Positions 1 to 8,334 of a stretch of DNA of 64,000 nucleotides are shown piece by piece. The translations under genes and the position numbers were made by a program. Each line of letters starts with the position of its first letter. Position 1 is the stretch's first letter. The DNA comes from CAIQPV01 sp964480365 (GTDB taxonomy: Bacteria > Pseudomonadota > Gammaproteobacteria > Burkholderiales > Gallionellaceae), in assembly GCA_964480365.1 (NCBI GenBank), contig CAYZPM010000005.1, positions 62,001 through 126,000 of the forward strand, in the 5' to 3' direction. The notes below the pieces were generated by a model. That model searched no databases. It was not told the DNA's origin and was given only the letters and a program-made list of their open reading frames with translations.

Positions 1-2611
1 TCAACGGGATTACCCATTGTAGCCGTTCCTTGGCGTGCTGCATGTTCACGTATTGCCCTGACCAGGTGACGGCGTAACCCGGTGGTAGTTTCACCGATTT
101 TTCCAAGGTGCGTTTGGCTTCGTCCACATAACTGCCGAGATCGCGCCCGGCGATGTCGATATAAACGTACGCAGTGAGGCGAGCGTTCTCGCTTTTTATT
201 TCCGCTGCTCCATCACTGAAATGTAGATGTGCCAGTTCGCCCAACGGTACTTGTGTGCCGGAGGGCGTGGTGACTCGGCTGGATTCCAGAGCTTGCAGCG
301 AGTCACGCATGGCGCGCGGATAGCGCAGGTTAATCGGGTAGCGTTCGCGCCCGTCCACCAGTGTGCCAATGTTTTCGCCGCCGATGGCACCTTGCACCAG
401 ACGCTGCACATCGGCGACGGTGACACCGTAACGCGCAGCCTGGACGCGGTTGATATCGATGTCCAGATAACGTCCGCCACCGATGCGCTCGGCAAAAACG
501 TTGCGCGTGCCGGGTACGGTTTTGACCGTAGCCTCAATCTGCTGCGCCAGTTGCTCAATGCCCTTCAGGTCAGGGCCGGTGACCTTGATGCCCAATGGCG
601 TCTTGATGCCGGTGGACAGCATGTCTATGCGGGTGCGAATCGGATAGCCCCAGGAGTTGGTGAGTCCCGGCAAATGAACCTCGTCATCGAGTTTGTGGAT
701 CAGTTGTTCCGTGGTTTCACCCGGTGGCCACTGTTCGCGCGGCTTCAGCAGTATGGTGGTTTCCAGCATCGAGAGCGGCGCCGGGTCAGTGGCGGTATCG
801 GCGCGCCCAGCTTTGCCGAACACGCGCTCAACCTCCGGAAACGCTTTAATCAGGCGGTCGGTGATTTGCAGGATATTCGCCGCTTCATCTATGGATAATC
901 CGGGCAAGGTGGTCGGCATGTACAGAAGGTCGCCTTCGTACAGTGGCGGCATGAATTCATTTCCCAGTTTTGCCAGCGGCCATGCCACGGAAAGCAACAG
1001 CAGCAGTGCGGCAAACACAGTCAGCTTGCGTTTTCTTAAGGCGGCGAGTAACACCGGACGATACAATGCTTGCAAAATGCGGTTCAGCGGGTTGTATTGT
1101 TCAGTTTTAATCCGCCCACGGATGAAATAGCCCATCAGCACCGGAGTGAGAGTCACCGCCAAAAACGCGCTGGCGGCCATGGCATATGTTTTTGTGTAGG
1201 CGAGCGGCGAGAACAGCTTGCCTTCCTGTCCGCCCAAAGTAAGCACCGGCAAAAAAGAGACAGTAATCACCAGCAGCGAGAAGAACAGGGCCGGGCCGAC
1301 CTCCAGCGAACTTGTTTTTACCACTTCCCAGTAATCGGGTTTGGCACCGGCACGCTCCAGATGCTTGTGCATGTTTTCTATCATTACGATGGCGGCGTCC
1401 ACCATCGCGCCGATGGCAATCGCAATCCCGCCCAGCGACATCAGGTTGGCGCTGACGCCCTGTTGCTGCATGACGACAAAGGCGGCGAGAATGCCGATGG
1501 GCAAGGTCACTACCGCCACCAGCGAGGAGCGCAGGTGGAATAAAAACAACAGGCAGACCAGCGCCACCGCGAGCGATTCCTCGACCAATTTTTCGCGCAG
1601 GGTGCTGATGGCGCGTTCAATTAGACCGGAGCGGTCATAGGTGACCACCAGTTCCACTCCCTCCGGCAATCCGGCCTTTAGTTCTTGCAGCCGTTCCTTG
1701 ACGCGATCGATGGTTTCCAGCGCGTTATTGCCGTAGCGCATCACCACGATGCCGCCCACCGCTTCGCCTTCGCCGTCGAGATCAGTGACGCCACGACGCG
1801 CCTCGGGGCCGGTCTGAATATGTGCTACATCCTGCAAGCGGATGGGAATGCCTTGTGCGTCCGTGCCGAGCGGAATCTGGCGGAAATCATCCAGCTTCCT
1901 GAGGTAACCGCGCGCCCGGATCATGTATTCGGCGCGCCCCATTTCAACTACGGAGCCGCCGCCCGATAAATTGCTGTCGCGCACCGCCTGCTCCACTTTG
2001 TCCAGCGTAAGCTGGTATGCAGCCAGCCGGTTCGGGTCAACCTCGATCTGGTATTGCCGCACCATGCCACCAACGCTCGCCACTTCGGATACTCCGGGCA
2101 CGCTTTGCAATTCGTACTTCAGGAAAAAGTCCTGCAAGGCGCGCAACTGATCTGGGTCATGGCGATGCTGGTGGTCAACCAGCGCATATTCGAACACCCA
2201 GCCAACGCCGGATGCATCCGGCCCAAGTGCTGGGGTGACGCCGGGCGGCAGCTTGCCCAACATTTGACTCAGGTATTCGAGCACGCGCGAGCGCGCCCAA
2301 TAGGGATCGGTGCCATCCTTGAAAATGATGTAGATGAACGATTCGCCGAACATCGAGAAGCCGCGTACGGCGGTGGAACCCGGCACCGACAGCAGCGCCG
2401 AGGTGAGAGGATAGGTAACCTGGTCTTCAACTGTTTGGGGGGACTGGCCGGGATAGGCCGTTTTGATGATAACCTGCGCATCGGACAGGTCTGGAATCGC
2501 GTCCAGTGGGGTATGGCGGAAGGCATAAATTCCCCAGACGCTAAGCAGCGCCGCCAGCAGCAATACCAGCAAGCGGTTGCGCAACGACCATGAGATGACG
2601 CGAGAAATCAT
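1..2611 (-). CDS. cusA: CusA/CzcA-type heavy-metal RND efflux pump, partial (3' end beyond window)
   Basis: Inner-membrane proton-driven RND pump that exports monovalent metal ions (Cu+/Ag+) across the envelope with CusB and an outer-membrane channel. The frame is open from an ATG at 2611 to the window edge, about 870 codons of the roughly 1040 usual for the family. The start reads MISRVISWSLRNRLLVLLLA, the classic N-terminus and first membrane helix of CusA. The transmembrane stretch GGIAIAIGAMVDAAIVMIEN (near 1375-1435) is the helix carrying the conserved acidic residue of heavy-metal RND pumps. The ATG overlaps the stop of cusB by 4 bp (ATGA), so translation is probably coupled. Cu/Ag specificity is inferred from family resemblance and from the copper enzymes upstream; Co/Zn/Cd (CzcA) is not excluded. 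Confidence 0.93.
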   Translation of the reverse strand, partial: MISRVISWSLRNRLLVLLLAALLSVWGIYAFRHTPLDAIPDLSDAQVIIKTAYPGQSPQTVEDQVTYPLTSALLSVPGSTAVRGFSMFGESFIYIIFKDGTDPYWARSRVLEYLSQMLGKLPPGVTPALGPDASGVGWVFEYALVDHQHRHDPDQLRALQDFFLKYELQSVPGVSEVASVGGMVRQYQIEVDPNRLAAYQLTLDKVEQAVRDSNLSGGGSVVEMGRAEYMIRARGYLRKLDDFRQIPLGTDAQGIPIRLQDVAHIQTGPEARRGVTDLDGEGEAVGGIVVMRYGNNALETIDRVKERLQELKAGLPEGVELVVTYDRSGLIERAISTLREKLVEESLAVALVCLLFLFHLRSSLVAVVTLPIGILAAFVVMQQQGVSANLMSLGGIAIAIGAMVDAAIVMIENMHKHLERAGAKPDYWEVVKTSSLEVGPALFFSLLVITVSFLPVLTLGGQEGKLFSPLAYTKTYAMAASAFLAVTLTPVLMGYFIRGRIKTEQYNPLNRILQALYRPVLLAALRKRKLTVFAALLLLLSVAWPLAKLGNEFMPPLYEGDLLYMPTTLPGLSIDEAANILQITDRLIKAFPEVERVFGKAGRADTATDPAPLSMLETTILLKPREQWPPGETTEQLIHKLDDEVHLPGLTNSWGYPIRTRIDMLSTGIKTPLGIKVTGPDLKGIEQLAQQIEATVKTVPGTRNVFAERIGGGRYLDIDINRVQAARYGVTVADVQRLVQGAIGGENIGTLVDGRERYPINLRYPRAMRDSLQALESSRVTTPSGTQVPLGELAHLHFSDGAAEIKSENARLTAYVYIDIAGRDLGSYVDEAKRTLEKSVKLPPGYAVTWSGQYVNMQHAKERLQWVIPL

Positions 2612-3927
2612 TGATGCGTATGCGCTTCTTGCATGCGCTGCGCGACCGCATTCAGCGAGGCCGCTGCATCCAGCAGGAATTGACCGTTCGCCGCTACTTC
2701 GGAGCCTTCCTGCAGTCCATCGGTGATTTCGATCTCATCTCCAGTTTCGATCCCCGTTTCGATGTGCAGGGGAAGGAAGTGTCCATCACCTCTACTCAGC
2801 ATTACCAAATCGCCATCTCCGGTATGCATCACAACCGAGCGCGGCAGCACCAGAGCCTCGTGGGGTTGCGCATGGATAATTACGTCAACGAAGCTGCCGG
2901 GCCGTAAGTACAGCTTGCTGTTGTCTATCGATACCCTCGCACTGACTTTGTTGTTCTCAGCGATGGGGTTGATGAAGTCGAGTTTTGAGGTGATGATTTG
3001 CCCATCAGAATTTTTTATGGACACCCTGTCGCCTTTTTTTACCCGCGCTGCCTGGTCGGGGTACAGCGTAATGTCAACCCATACTCTGGAGACGTTTGCC
3101 AAGGTAGCCAGCGTGGTAGAAGGTGCGACGATGCTGCCTTCTCGCGCGTTGAGCTGGGTCACGACGCCGGATTCCTCCGCCACTATTTTGACTACATCGA
3201 CTGCTTCCTTGGAGTCTTCGAGATGCTGCAAAGATTCGAAGCTGACATCTTCATAGAGGAACTTGTTTCTTTCCTTGGAAAGTTCCATCAACAGGTTCAT
3301 CGCGTATTCGTTTTCTTCGAGATGAATGTCGCCAAAGGTTTGCAATATCTGCTTACGACGTTCAATAAACCCTAAATATTCCTTTTGCTGCATGATCAGT
3401 TCGGGGGCATAAATTTCGTAGATCACTTGTCCACGTTCGATTTTCTGCCCGACATAATGGATGTACATTTTCGTGATTGAACCATCGAATTTGCTTTGGA
3501 TGTTATAAACAGTGCTGTTATCGGCAGTCACATTGCCGTAACTGCGAATTTCCTGACTGACGGTTGACTTTTTTACGCTCGCCATCCTGATCCCAAGTTT
3601 CTGTATGGATGCGGTATCGACAAGGATGCCGTGGTTATGTCCGGCGTGGTTCTTTGACTCTACCAGATCCATGCCGCAAATCGGGCAAGTGCCAGGATGG
3701 TCTTGCATGATCTCCGGGTGCATCGGACAAACCCAGGTTTTTCCTTGACCGGATTGGTTGATGCTGGGTAAAGAGGGTGAAGCAGGGTTGTTAGATTGTG
3801 AAACAGAAACTGCAGGCGATGCAGAAGGAGCATCAAGCCATGAAATTGAGAGGTGCTGATAGAAGAAATACGATGACAGCATGACAACTGCCAACAGTGC
3901 GATGCCTGCTGCCATTTTTTTCGTCAT
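2608..3927 (-). CDS. cusB: CusB-type efflux RND periplasmic adaptor with heavy-metal-binding domain
   Basis: Membrane-fusion protein that links the CusA pump to an outer-membrane channel and passes metal to it. The 439-residue protein begins with a membrane anchor (residues about 5-22), then a Ser/Pro/Asn-rich linker, then a short metal-binding module at about 65-89 (CPMHPEI...CPICGMDL), followed by HlyD-like barrel-sandwich, hairpin and beta-barrel domains. The ATG at 3927 is chosen because the signal anchor starts there and AGGAAA lies upstream; an in-frame upstream ATG at 3996 would add 23 unlikely residues. It overlaps cusA by 4 bp. A terminator separates it from nirK, so cusBA probably has its own promoter in 3928-3967, though none was clearly seen. 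Confidence 0.92.
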   Translation of the reverse strand: MTKKMAAGIALLAVVMLSSYFFYQHLSISWLDAPSASPAVSVSQSNNPASPSLPSINQSGQGKTWVCPMHPEIMQDHPGTCPICGMDLVESKNHAGHNHGILVDTASIQKLGIRMASVKKSTVSQEIRSYGNVTADNSTVYNIQSKFDGSITKMYIHYVGQKIERGQVIYEIYAPELIMQQKEYLGFIERRKQILQTFGDIHLEENEYAMNLLMELSKERNKFLYEDVSFESLQHLEDSKEAVDVVKIVAEESGVVTQLNAREGSIVAPSTTLATLANVSRVWVDITLYPDQAARVKKGDRVSIKNSDGQIITSKLDFINPIAENNKVSARVSIDNSKLYLRPGSFVDVIIHAQPHEALVLPRSVVMHTGDGDLVMLSRGDGHFLPLHIETGIETGDEIEITDGLQEGSEVAANGQFLLDAAASLNAVAQRMQEAHTHQ

Positions 3928-3967
3928 GTTGATAGCCTGATTTCCTGTTGCGTGAAGCTTAAAGAGT

Positions 3968-3994
3968 AAAAAGGGGGGAGGCTTACACCTCCCC
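3968..3994 (-). terminator. Intrinsic terminator of the ncg-nirK operon
   Basis: Just downstream of the nirK stop, the minus strand reads a GC hairpin (GGGGAGG, 6-nt loop, CCTCCCC) followed by a run of T. It separates nirK from cusBA. Confidence 0.75.
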
Positions 3995-4014
3995 AAAATA
4001 CTACTACGACTGGA

Positions 4015-4986
4015 TTACTTGAGGATCATCATTTCGCCGTGACCCTTTGCAGGATCAGCATCTTTTTTGCTCACCAGAACCGTAATGGCGCCGCGTAGTG
4101 CAGCGTTCATGGAGTGGTCAACGATCGCAATGCCGGTTGCGGCCTTGTCGTTTATTGGTGTCACCAGATCGACGGTAACAGCTTCAGCCACGGCCACGTT
4201 GTACGTTTGCATCCCGTACAGCGTATTTTTCGGATTGCCGTTGACGTACACGCGATCCCAGATGCTGGCGATAGGATGCAGCGCAACAGGGAGGTTGATG
4301 TTGGCATTCACGTAGTAGATACGCACGCGCTCGCCCGGTTTGGCTTCCAGCACGTCATGGTCACCCTTAGGATCATGCACGGGATCGTAGTGCAGCACCT
4401 TGCCGTTGATCAGCGAACCTTTCCATGCGTTGGCGTCATTCAGCATGGAGCCGTAGTTTTCCACATCCGGGAAATATTGTTGCTGAATCAGCACGTATTC
4501 GCGATCAGGCTTGGGATAAGCTTTGCTATAGCCTTTTTTTGGATCGACGATGATAACGCCGTACATGCCGCGTGCGATGTGTTGCACCATTGGGCTTGCA
4601 CCGCAGTGGTACATAAATACGCCGGGAACCTTGGCTTCAAACGTGAAATGCTTGCTTTCGCCCGGCTTAACCGGTGCAAATTCATCCAGCACGCTAACTT
4701 GTGCCGCATGGAAGTCCATCGCGTGCGAGTTTTTATTGGTTGCAGGGTTGATCAGTGTGAAATCCACTGTGTCGCCTTCTGTCACGCGAACCGGCTTGCC
4801 GGGAATGCTGCCGTCGAACGTCCATGCTGCCATGGTGTCTGACCCGCCTACCAGTTTGCCATTGGTCTGTACATCAACCTCTTGGGCCGTCATGGTGACA
4901 CTGACTGTTTTCGCGAATGCCTGCTGCGCGGAAACAAGCGCAGTAGCTGCCAGTATTGCAATTGTGACTTTCTTAAGTGCATGCAT
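4015..4986 (-). CDS. nirK: Copper-containing nitrite reductase (NO-forming)
   Basis: Periplasmic trimeric enzyme that reduces nitrite to nitric oxide. The 323-residue protein has a Sec signal peptide (about 1-25) and two cupredoxin domains. All expected ligands are visible: type 1 copper H88, C128, H136 and M141 (in YHCGASPMVQHIARGM), type 2 copper H93, H127 and H291, and the catalytic pair D91 (MDFHAA) and H237. The ATG at 4986 has GAGGAG upstream at good spacing; an in-frame ATG at 5043 is not preferred. It is the last gene of ncgA-ncgB-ncgC-nirK, the same order as the Nitrosomonas europaea nirK cluster, where the operon protects against nitrite and NO stress during lithotrophy. A terminator follows. 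Confidence 0.95.
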   Translation of the reverse strand: MHALKKVTIAILAATALVSAQQAFAKTVSVTMTAQEVDVQTNGKLVGGSDTMAAWTFDGSIPGKPVRVTEGDTVDFTLINPATNKNSHAMDFHAAQVSVLDEFAPVKPGESKHFTFEAKVPGVFMYHCGASPMVQHIARGMYGVIIVDPKKGYSKAYPKPDREYVLIQQQYFPDVENYGSMLNDANAWKGSLINGKVLHYDPVHDPKGDHDVLEAKPGERVRIYYVNANINLPVALHPIASIWDRVYVNGNPKNTLYGMQTYNVAVAEAVTVDLVTPINDKAATGIAIVDHSMNAALRGAITVLVSKKDADPAKGHGEMMILK

Positions 4987-5067
4987 CGTTGCTTCTCCTC
5001 TCAAATTAACTTCGGACTGCTTCCCCTTGTGCTTCTCCTCCATTACATCTACTTCTTACTGCGCTAC

Positions 5068-5418
5068 TTATGATCCGAATTTGCACTTGCACAGTGTGCG
5101 CAGGTGCTGAACCATATCCTTGATTTCTTCGTCGCTCATCGTTCCCTCCCAGGTCGGCATCAGAACCGATTTGCTGATGGATGTGCCGCCTTCCTTGATA
5201 ACCTTGAACAGAGATTCGTCCGAACGCGCGGACATGGACTTGGCATCGGTGTGATCGCGCGGCTGGACGGACATGTCACGAATATTTATCCCCTTGCCAT
5301 TTCCCGCCATGCCGTGACACTGGACGCAATAGGCTTTGTAGTTATCTGCGGCAGTTTCCTTGGCCTGTGCCTGGACGCATGCGGCCAGCAATACTACAAA
5401 CAATAATTTATTGAGCAT
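5068..5418 (-). CDS. ncgC: Monoheme class I cytochrome c
   Basis: Small periplasmic electron carrier of 116 residues: signal peptide (about 1-19), one heme site CVQCH at 31-35 and a late Met (in SVLMPTWEG) as the likely second axial ligand. The start overlaps the end of ncgB by 11 bp. From its place between the diheme cytochrome and nirK it probably delivers electrons to NirK or to the multicopper oxidase; this partner assignment is inference from operon order, as in the Nitrosomonas ncgABC-nirK cluster. Confidence 0.9.
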   Translation of the reverse strand: MLNKLLFVVLLAACVQAQAKETAADNYKAYCVQCHGMAGNGKGINIRDMSVQPRDHTDAKSMSARSDESLFKVIKEGGTSISKSVLMPTWEGTMSDEEIKDMVQHLRTLCKCKFGS

Positions 5419-6088
5419 TTGCGGACTCCTTACTCAACACTTCAAAATAATGCACAAACTTCTGGATCGCACCTTCGGACACCTCCTTGTTCGGCATCCA
5501 GGTCTTTGGCTCCCATGCTTGCGGGTTACGAATGAAGCTCGCCATAAATTCCGGTTGCAAACGAAGGCTTGCCGTATAAAGCTCTGGCCCGGATAAACCG
5601 CCGTATTCAGGCTCAATCAAGTGGCATGCCATGCAACCCCAAAACTTGTCGAAATTCATTTCGCCTGCTGACTTGGTAATCGTGCCAGGCTCGATTTTTT
5701 CCTTGGTGATCAAATCGTCATGCGGTTTCAACTTCATCAATTCGGCGGCGATGGCGGTGGCATCGGCCTTGGAAAGCGCCACGTGATTGGTGAGTGTGGA
5801 CAAATCAATCTCATCACTCTTAGCACCAGGCTTGATGTGATCGCCGTAGTACATCCCGGCGGGGCGGATGCGCACCGGATTTTGCAACCAGGACACGATC
5901 CATTCCTGACGGTATTTATTGCCTGCATAGGTGAGGTCAGGGCCTTTTTTTGCAAAGGCTTCTTTCAGGGTCTGCGCGACCGGCCCCGAAATGTTGTGAC
6001 AAGAAGCGCAATCCTTCTGCAACATCCCATCAGCAGCGAATGCTGCTCCGGAAAAACCGAGCAAGGCGGCAATAATAATTTTCTGCAT
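5408..6088 (-). CDS. ncgB: Diheme cytochrome c
   Basis: Periplasmic 226-residue cytochrome with a signal peptide (about 1-19) and two heme-binding motifs, CASCH at 27-31 and CMACH at 152-156, in two cytochrome-c-like halves. It starts 2 bp after the ncgA stop and overlaps ncgC by 11 bp, so the three are one transcript. By synteny it corresponds to ncgB of the Nitrosomonas nirK operon and should pass electrons between the quinol/cytochrome pool and the copper enzymes. The exact redox partner cannot be read from sequence. Confidence 0.9.
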   Translation of the reverse strand: MQKIIIAALLGFSGAAFAADGMLQKDCASCHNISGPVAQTLKEAFAKKGPDLTYAGNKYRQEWIVSWLQNPVRIRPAGMYYGDHIKPGAKSDEIDLSTLTNHVALSKADATAIAAELMKLKPHDDLITKEKIEPGTITKSAGEMNFDKFWGCMACHLIEPEYGGLSGPELYTASLRLQPEFMASFIRNPQAWEPKTWMPNKEVSEGAIQKFVHYFEVLSKESANAQ

Positions 6089-6090
6089 GT

Positions 6091-7131
6091 TTATTGCTTC
6101 CTTCTTGCATGTTCGACGGGCTTGCCCTGAAATGCCAAGTTGTTGAACATGCCATAGCCCTTCTTCATGGATTCGCTATAGAAGAAATCTGGGTTGTATA
6201 CAATGTCTTTCCATGCATACCAGGAATCCGCTGGGATTCCTTCATATTCGATTATGGTCACAGGCCCGCCCAGCATGGCACCGTTATTCGACATATGTTT
6301 ATCCACATGGTCGTGGAAGATAAATCGACCGGGATTGTTCATATCCACGATGGTATCGTAACGCTCGCCGGGACCAACTGGCGTAGTATCGTCGTAATAC
6401 GGCATTGGGAGCGGATAGCCGTCCTTGAAAGCGACCAACTGGTCATGTCCATGCAGATGCATCTCATGCACTTCGTCTCCGGCACCAATCATGCGGAAGC
6501 GCACGACATCCCCCTTCTTCACCCTGACTGGCTGAGTATTGGGAAAAGATCTGCCATTCACAGAAAAATAGTCGGACACGTCTTGTGGCGCGCCGCCCTT
6601 GCCATAAGTATCTTTATAAGGAGACTCCCAAGTACTCATCATCATGATGACATCCTTGGTGACCTTTTTTTCCAGATCGCTCGGGTTTTTCGGATCAATG
6701 ATTAACGGCCCCCACATGCCGCGCGTTGCCACGTGTTCCCACACGTTGACGTGGCAGTGGTACCACAGGCTGCCGGGACGATCTACCTTGAATTTGTATG
6801 TGAACGTATCGCCCGGTTCGATTTGCGGCTGAGTCACTGCGGGCACGCCGTCGTTCTTCCAGGTTCCGGTCTGGTTGACCCCGTGCCAGTGCATGGTGTG
6901 CGCCAGCGCGGTATTGTTGGTCACGTGGACGGTAACATCGTCGCCTTCCTTGACGTGAATCAGCGGCCCGGGAACTTGGCCGTTGAAGGCGAACACCTTG
7001 TTGGTAAAGCCCGGCGCGACATTAATCGCAACCTCGTCTATGGTCATGTTGAATTCGCGTTGCTCGGCCCAGCACAAGGCTGGTACTAGCGCGAGGATGA
7101 AAATCAGCTTCCGAATTATTGCATTCATCAT
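6091..7131 (-). CDS. ncgA: Two-domain (type C) multicopper oxidase, blue copper oxidase
   Basis: Periplasmic copper oxidase of 346 residues with a signal peptide (about 1-22) and two cupredoxin domains. Domain 1 holds HWHG (81-84) and the type 1 copper set HCH...H...M (125-127, H133, M139). Domain 2 holds HLHGH (225-229) and HDH (273-275), where Asp replaces the Cys of a type 1 site. A type 1 centre only in domain 1 defines type C two-domain oxidases, the class of the Nitrosomonas europaea blue copper oxidase. The start is ATG 7131 (or the adjacent 7128), preceded by AAGGGG; upstream in-frame ATGs at 7224, 7200 and 7167 lie in the leader. Substrate is unknown; reduction of O2 is the family activity. 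Confidence 0.92.
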   Translation of the reverse strand: MMNAIIRKLIFILALVPALCWAEQREFNMTIDEVAINVAPGFTNKVFAFNGQVPGPLIHVKEGDDVTVHVTNNTALAHTMHWHGVNQTGTWKNDGVPAVTQPQIEPGDTFTYKFKVDRPGSLWYHCHVNVWEHVATRGMWGPLIIDPKNPSDLEKKVTKDVIMMMSTWESPYKDTYGKGGAPQDVSDYFSVNGRSFPNTQPVRVKKGDVVRFRMIGAGDEVHEMHLHGHDQLVAFKDGYPLPMPYYDDTTPVGPGERYDTIVDMNNPGRFIFHDHVDKHMSNNGAMLGGPVTIIEYEGIPADSWYAWKDIVYNPDFFYSESMKKGYGMFNNLAFQGKPVEHARRKQ

Positions 7132-7216
7132 GAGTTCGCCCCTTTTGTTAATGGATTTAATATACATCTTTGCTGCACAAAAAAATGGCTCTATCGCCAT
7201 CTCGTCGCACACTCCA

Positions 7217-7233
7217 TGCGACAATTTGTCGCA
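7217..7233. promoter_or_regulatory. Perfect 17-bp palindrome over the ncgA transcription start
   Basis: TGCGACAATTTGTCGCA is an 8-1-8 perfect inverted repeat. It starts at the last base of the predicted -10 and covers the expected start point (about 7226), a position suited to a repressor. The binding protein is not identified. Confidence 0.6.
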
Positions 7234-7262
7234 CTTTACTTTGGTTGATAACTTTTTGTCAA
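7233..7262 (-). promoter_or_regulatory. Sigma-70 promoter of ncgABC-nirK
   Basis: On the minus strand a perfect -35 TTGACA (7262-7257), an 18-bp spacer and TAAAGT (7238-7233) lie about 100 bp before the ncgA start codon. The start point would fall near 7226. Confidence 0.65.
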
Positions 7263-7265
7263 TAG

Positions 7266-7288
7266 AAGATTTATGAATAATGCATCTT
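7266..7288. promoter_or_regulatory. NsrR-like operator upstream of ncgABC-nirK
   Basis: A 23-bp site with half-sites AAGATTTATGA and TAATGCATCTT around a central A. The right half matches 10 of 11 bases of the known NsrR half-site AAATGCATCTT and the left half matches 7 of 11. It sits directly upstream of the -35. NsrR is the nitrite/NO-sensing Rrf2 repressor of this operon in Nitrosomonas; no nsrR gene lies in this window. Confidence 0.6.
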
Positions 7289-7652
7289 TATGTTATTGGT
7301 CTTTAAAGTTAAGGTTTGAAAAATAATATGTAACCAATTCTAGTGTTGTGCAATATCAAATATTTCATGTAATATCAAGTAGATATGAAATTATAATTTT
7401 CCTGAGCACGTACTGTTCACAACCTGCCACAGGTGAGTTACCTGTAGGTACACCGATTTCCGAGTCGAGATGCTCGGCATTACTTTGCAGGTATTGCAGA
7501 CTTCTTATGGCAATGCCATAGGACAAACACCGATGTGATATTGCAGAGTTTTCTTAACGTTAATCTGACTATACCCCTATGTTTTTAAAGCTGCCGCATC
7601 GTTAGAGTAGAGAAACTAAAAACATTACCTAATCAATGAAAGGTATGCCGCC
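7289..7652. other. AT-rich intergenic region between divergent ncgA and a response regulator
   Basis: No gene seen. It contains short AT-rich tracts and, near 7570, TACCCCT, which fits the NarL-family heptamer TACYNMT and lies about 80 bp before the NarL-type regulator. No convincing promoter was identified for that gene. Confidence 0.4.
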
Positions 7653-8288
7653 ATGACTATTCGAGTAATTCTTGCCGACGACCACAAAATGTTGCTCGAT
7701 GCTTTGAGTTTGTTTCTGAAGAATGAGAAGGATATAAAGGTAGTAGGGGTAGCCACTGACGGATGCGAGGTTCATGAACTCTCCGCATCATTGCGCCTTG
7801 ATGTGGTTGTGATGGGTGTTTGTATGACCGGCATGAACGGCATTGAAGCGACACGTCGACTGGTTGCGGCGCATCCGAAAATCAAGGTTGTTGCCTTGGC
7901 GGCTTTTTCTCAGAAGCAGCATGCGTTGGATATGCTTGACGCTGGCGCCTCCGCCTATGTAATCAAGGAAAATCCCGGTAGTGAATTGGTATGTGCCTTA
8001 CATGCGGTAATAAAAGGTCAGAAAAAAGACCTTTGTATGGACGTTGCAAATGTCGTGACTAAACATGCAGGACATAACCCTATAGTGGTCCCAAACCTCG
8101 GTCGTCGCGAGCGCGAGGTGCTACAGCTTCTGGCTGAAGGCGACACCTCTCCGGTAATCGCAAAACGCCTGTTCATTTCTCCCCGCACGGTTGATGTTCA
8201 CCGCCGCAATATCATGCAAAAGCTCGACCTGCATAACGTTGCGGAATTAACAAAGTACGCCGTCCGCAATGGACTGACGCATGTTTGA
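7653..8288 (+). CDS. NarL/FixJ-type response regulator lacking the phospho-acceptor aspartate
   Basis: DNA-binding regulator of 211 residues: receiver domain (about 1-120) and a C-terminal LuxR-type helix-turn-helix (about 148-208, REREVLQLLAEG...ISPRTVDVHRRNI). The acidic pair D9-D10 and the Lys of YVIKEN are present, but the expected phosphorylated Asp after beta-strand 3 is Gly55 (VVVMGVCMTGMNG), a one-base change (GGT for GAT). The conserved Thr/Ser of strand 4 is Ala as well. It therefore probably acts without phosphorylation. No histidine kinase is adjacent; it is divergent from the ncg-nirK operon and followed by a lone PAS gene. A role in nitrite or NO response is only suggested by position. 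Confidence 0.88.
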   Translation: MTIRVILADDHKMLLDALSLFLKNEKDIKVVGVATDGCEVHELSASLRLDVVVMGVCMTGMNGIEATRRLVAAHPKIKVVALAAFSQKQHALDMLDAGASAYVIKENPGSELVCALHAVIKGQKKDLCMDVANVVTKHAGHNPIVVPNLGRREREVLQLLAEGDTSPVIAKRLFISPRTVDVHRRNIMQKLDLHNVAELTKYAVRNGLTHV

Positions 8289-8334
8289 CGTTGCTACGGT
8301 ATCTGTCTAGATCGATGAACAATAGGAGCCAATC

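Noticed and set aside
7247..7263. An FNR/DNR box (TTGAT...TCAA) in the nirK promoter
   Set aside because: The half-sites are not at the required TTGAT-N4-ATCAA spacing; the TGTCAA is better explained as the -35 element.
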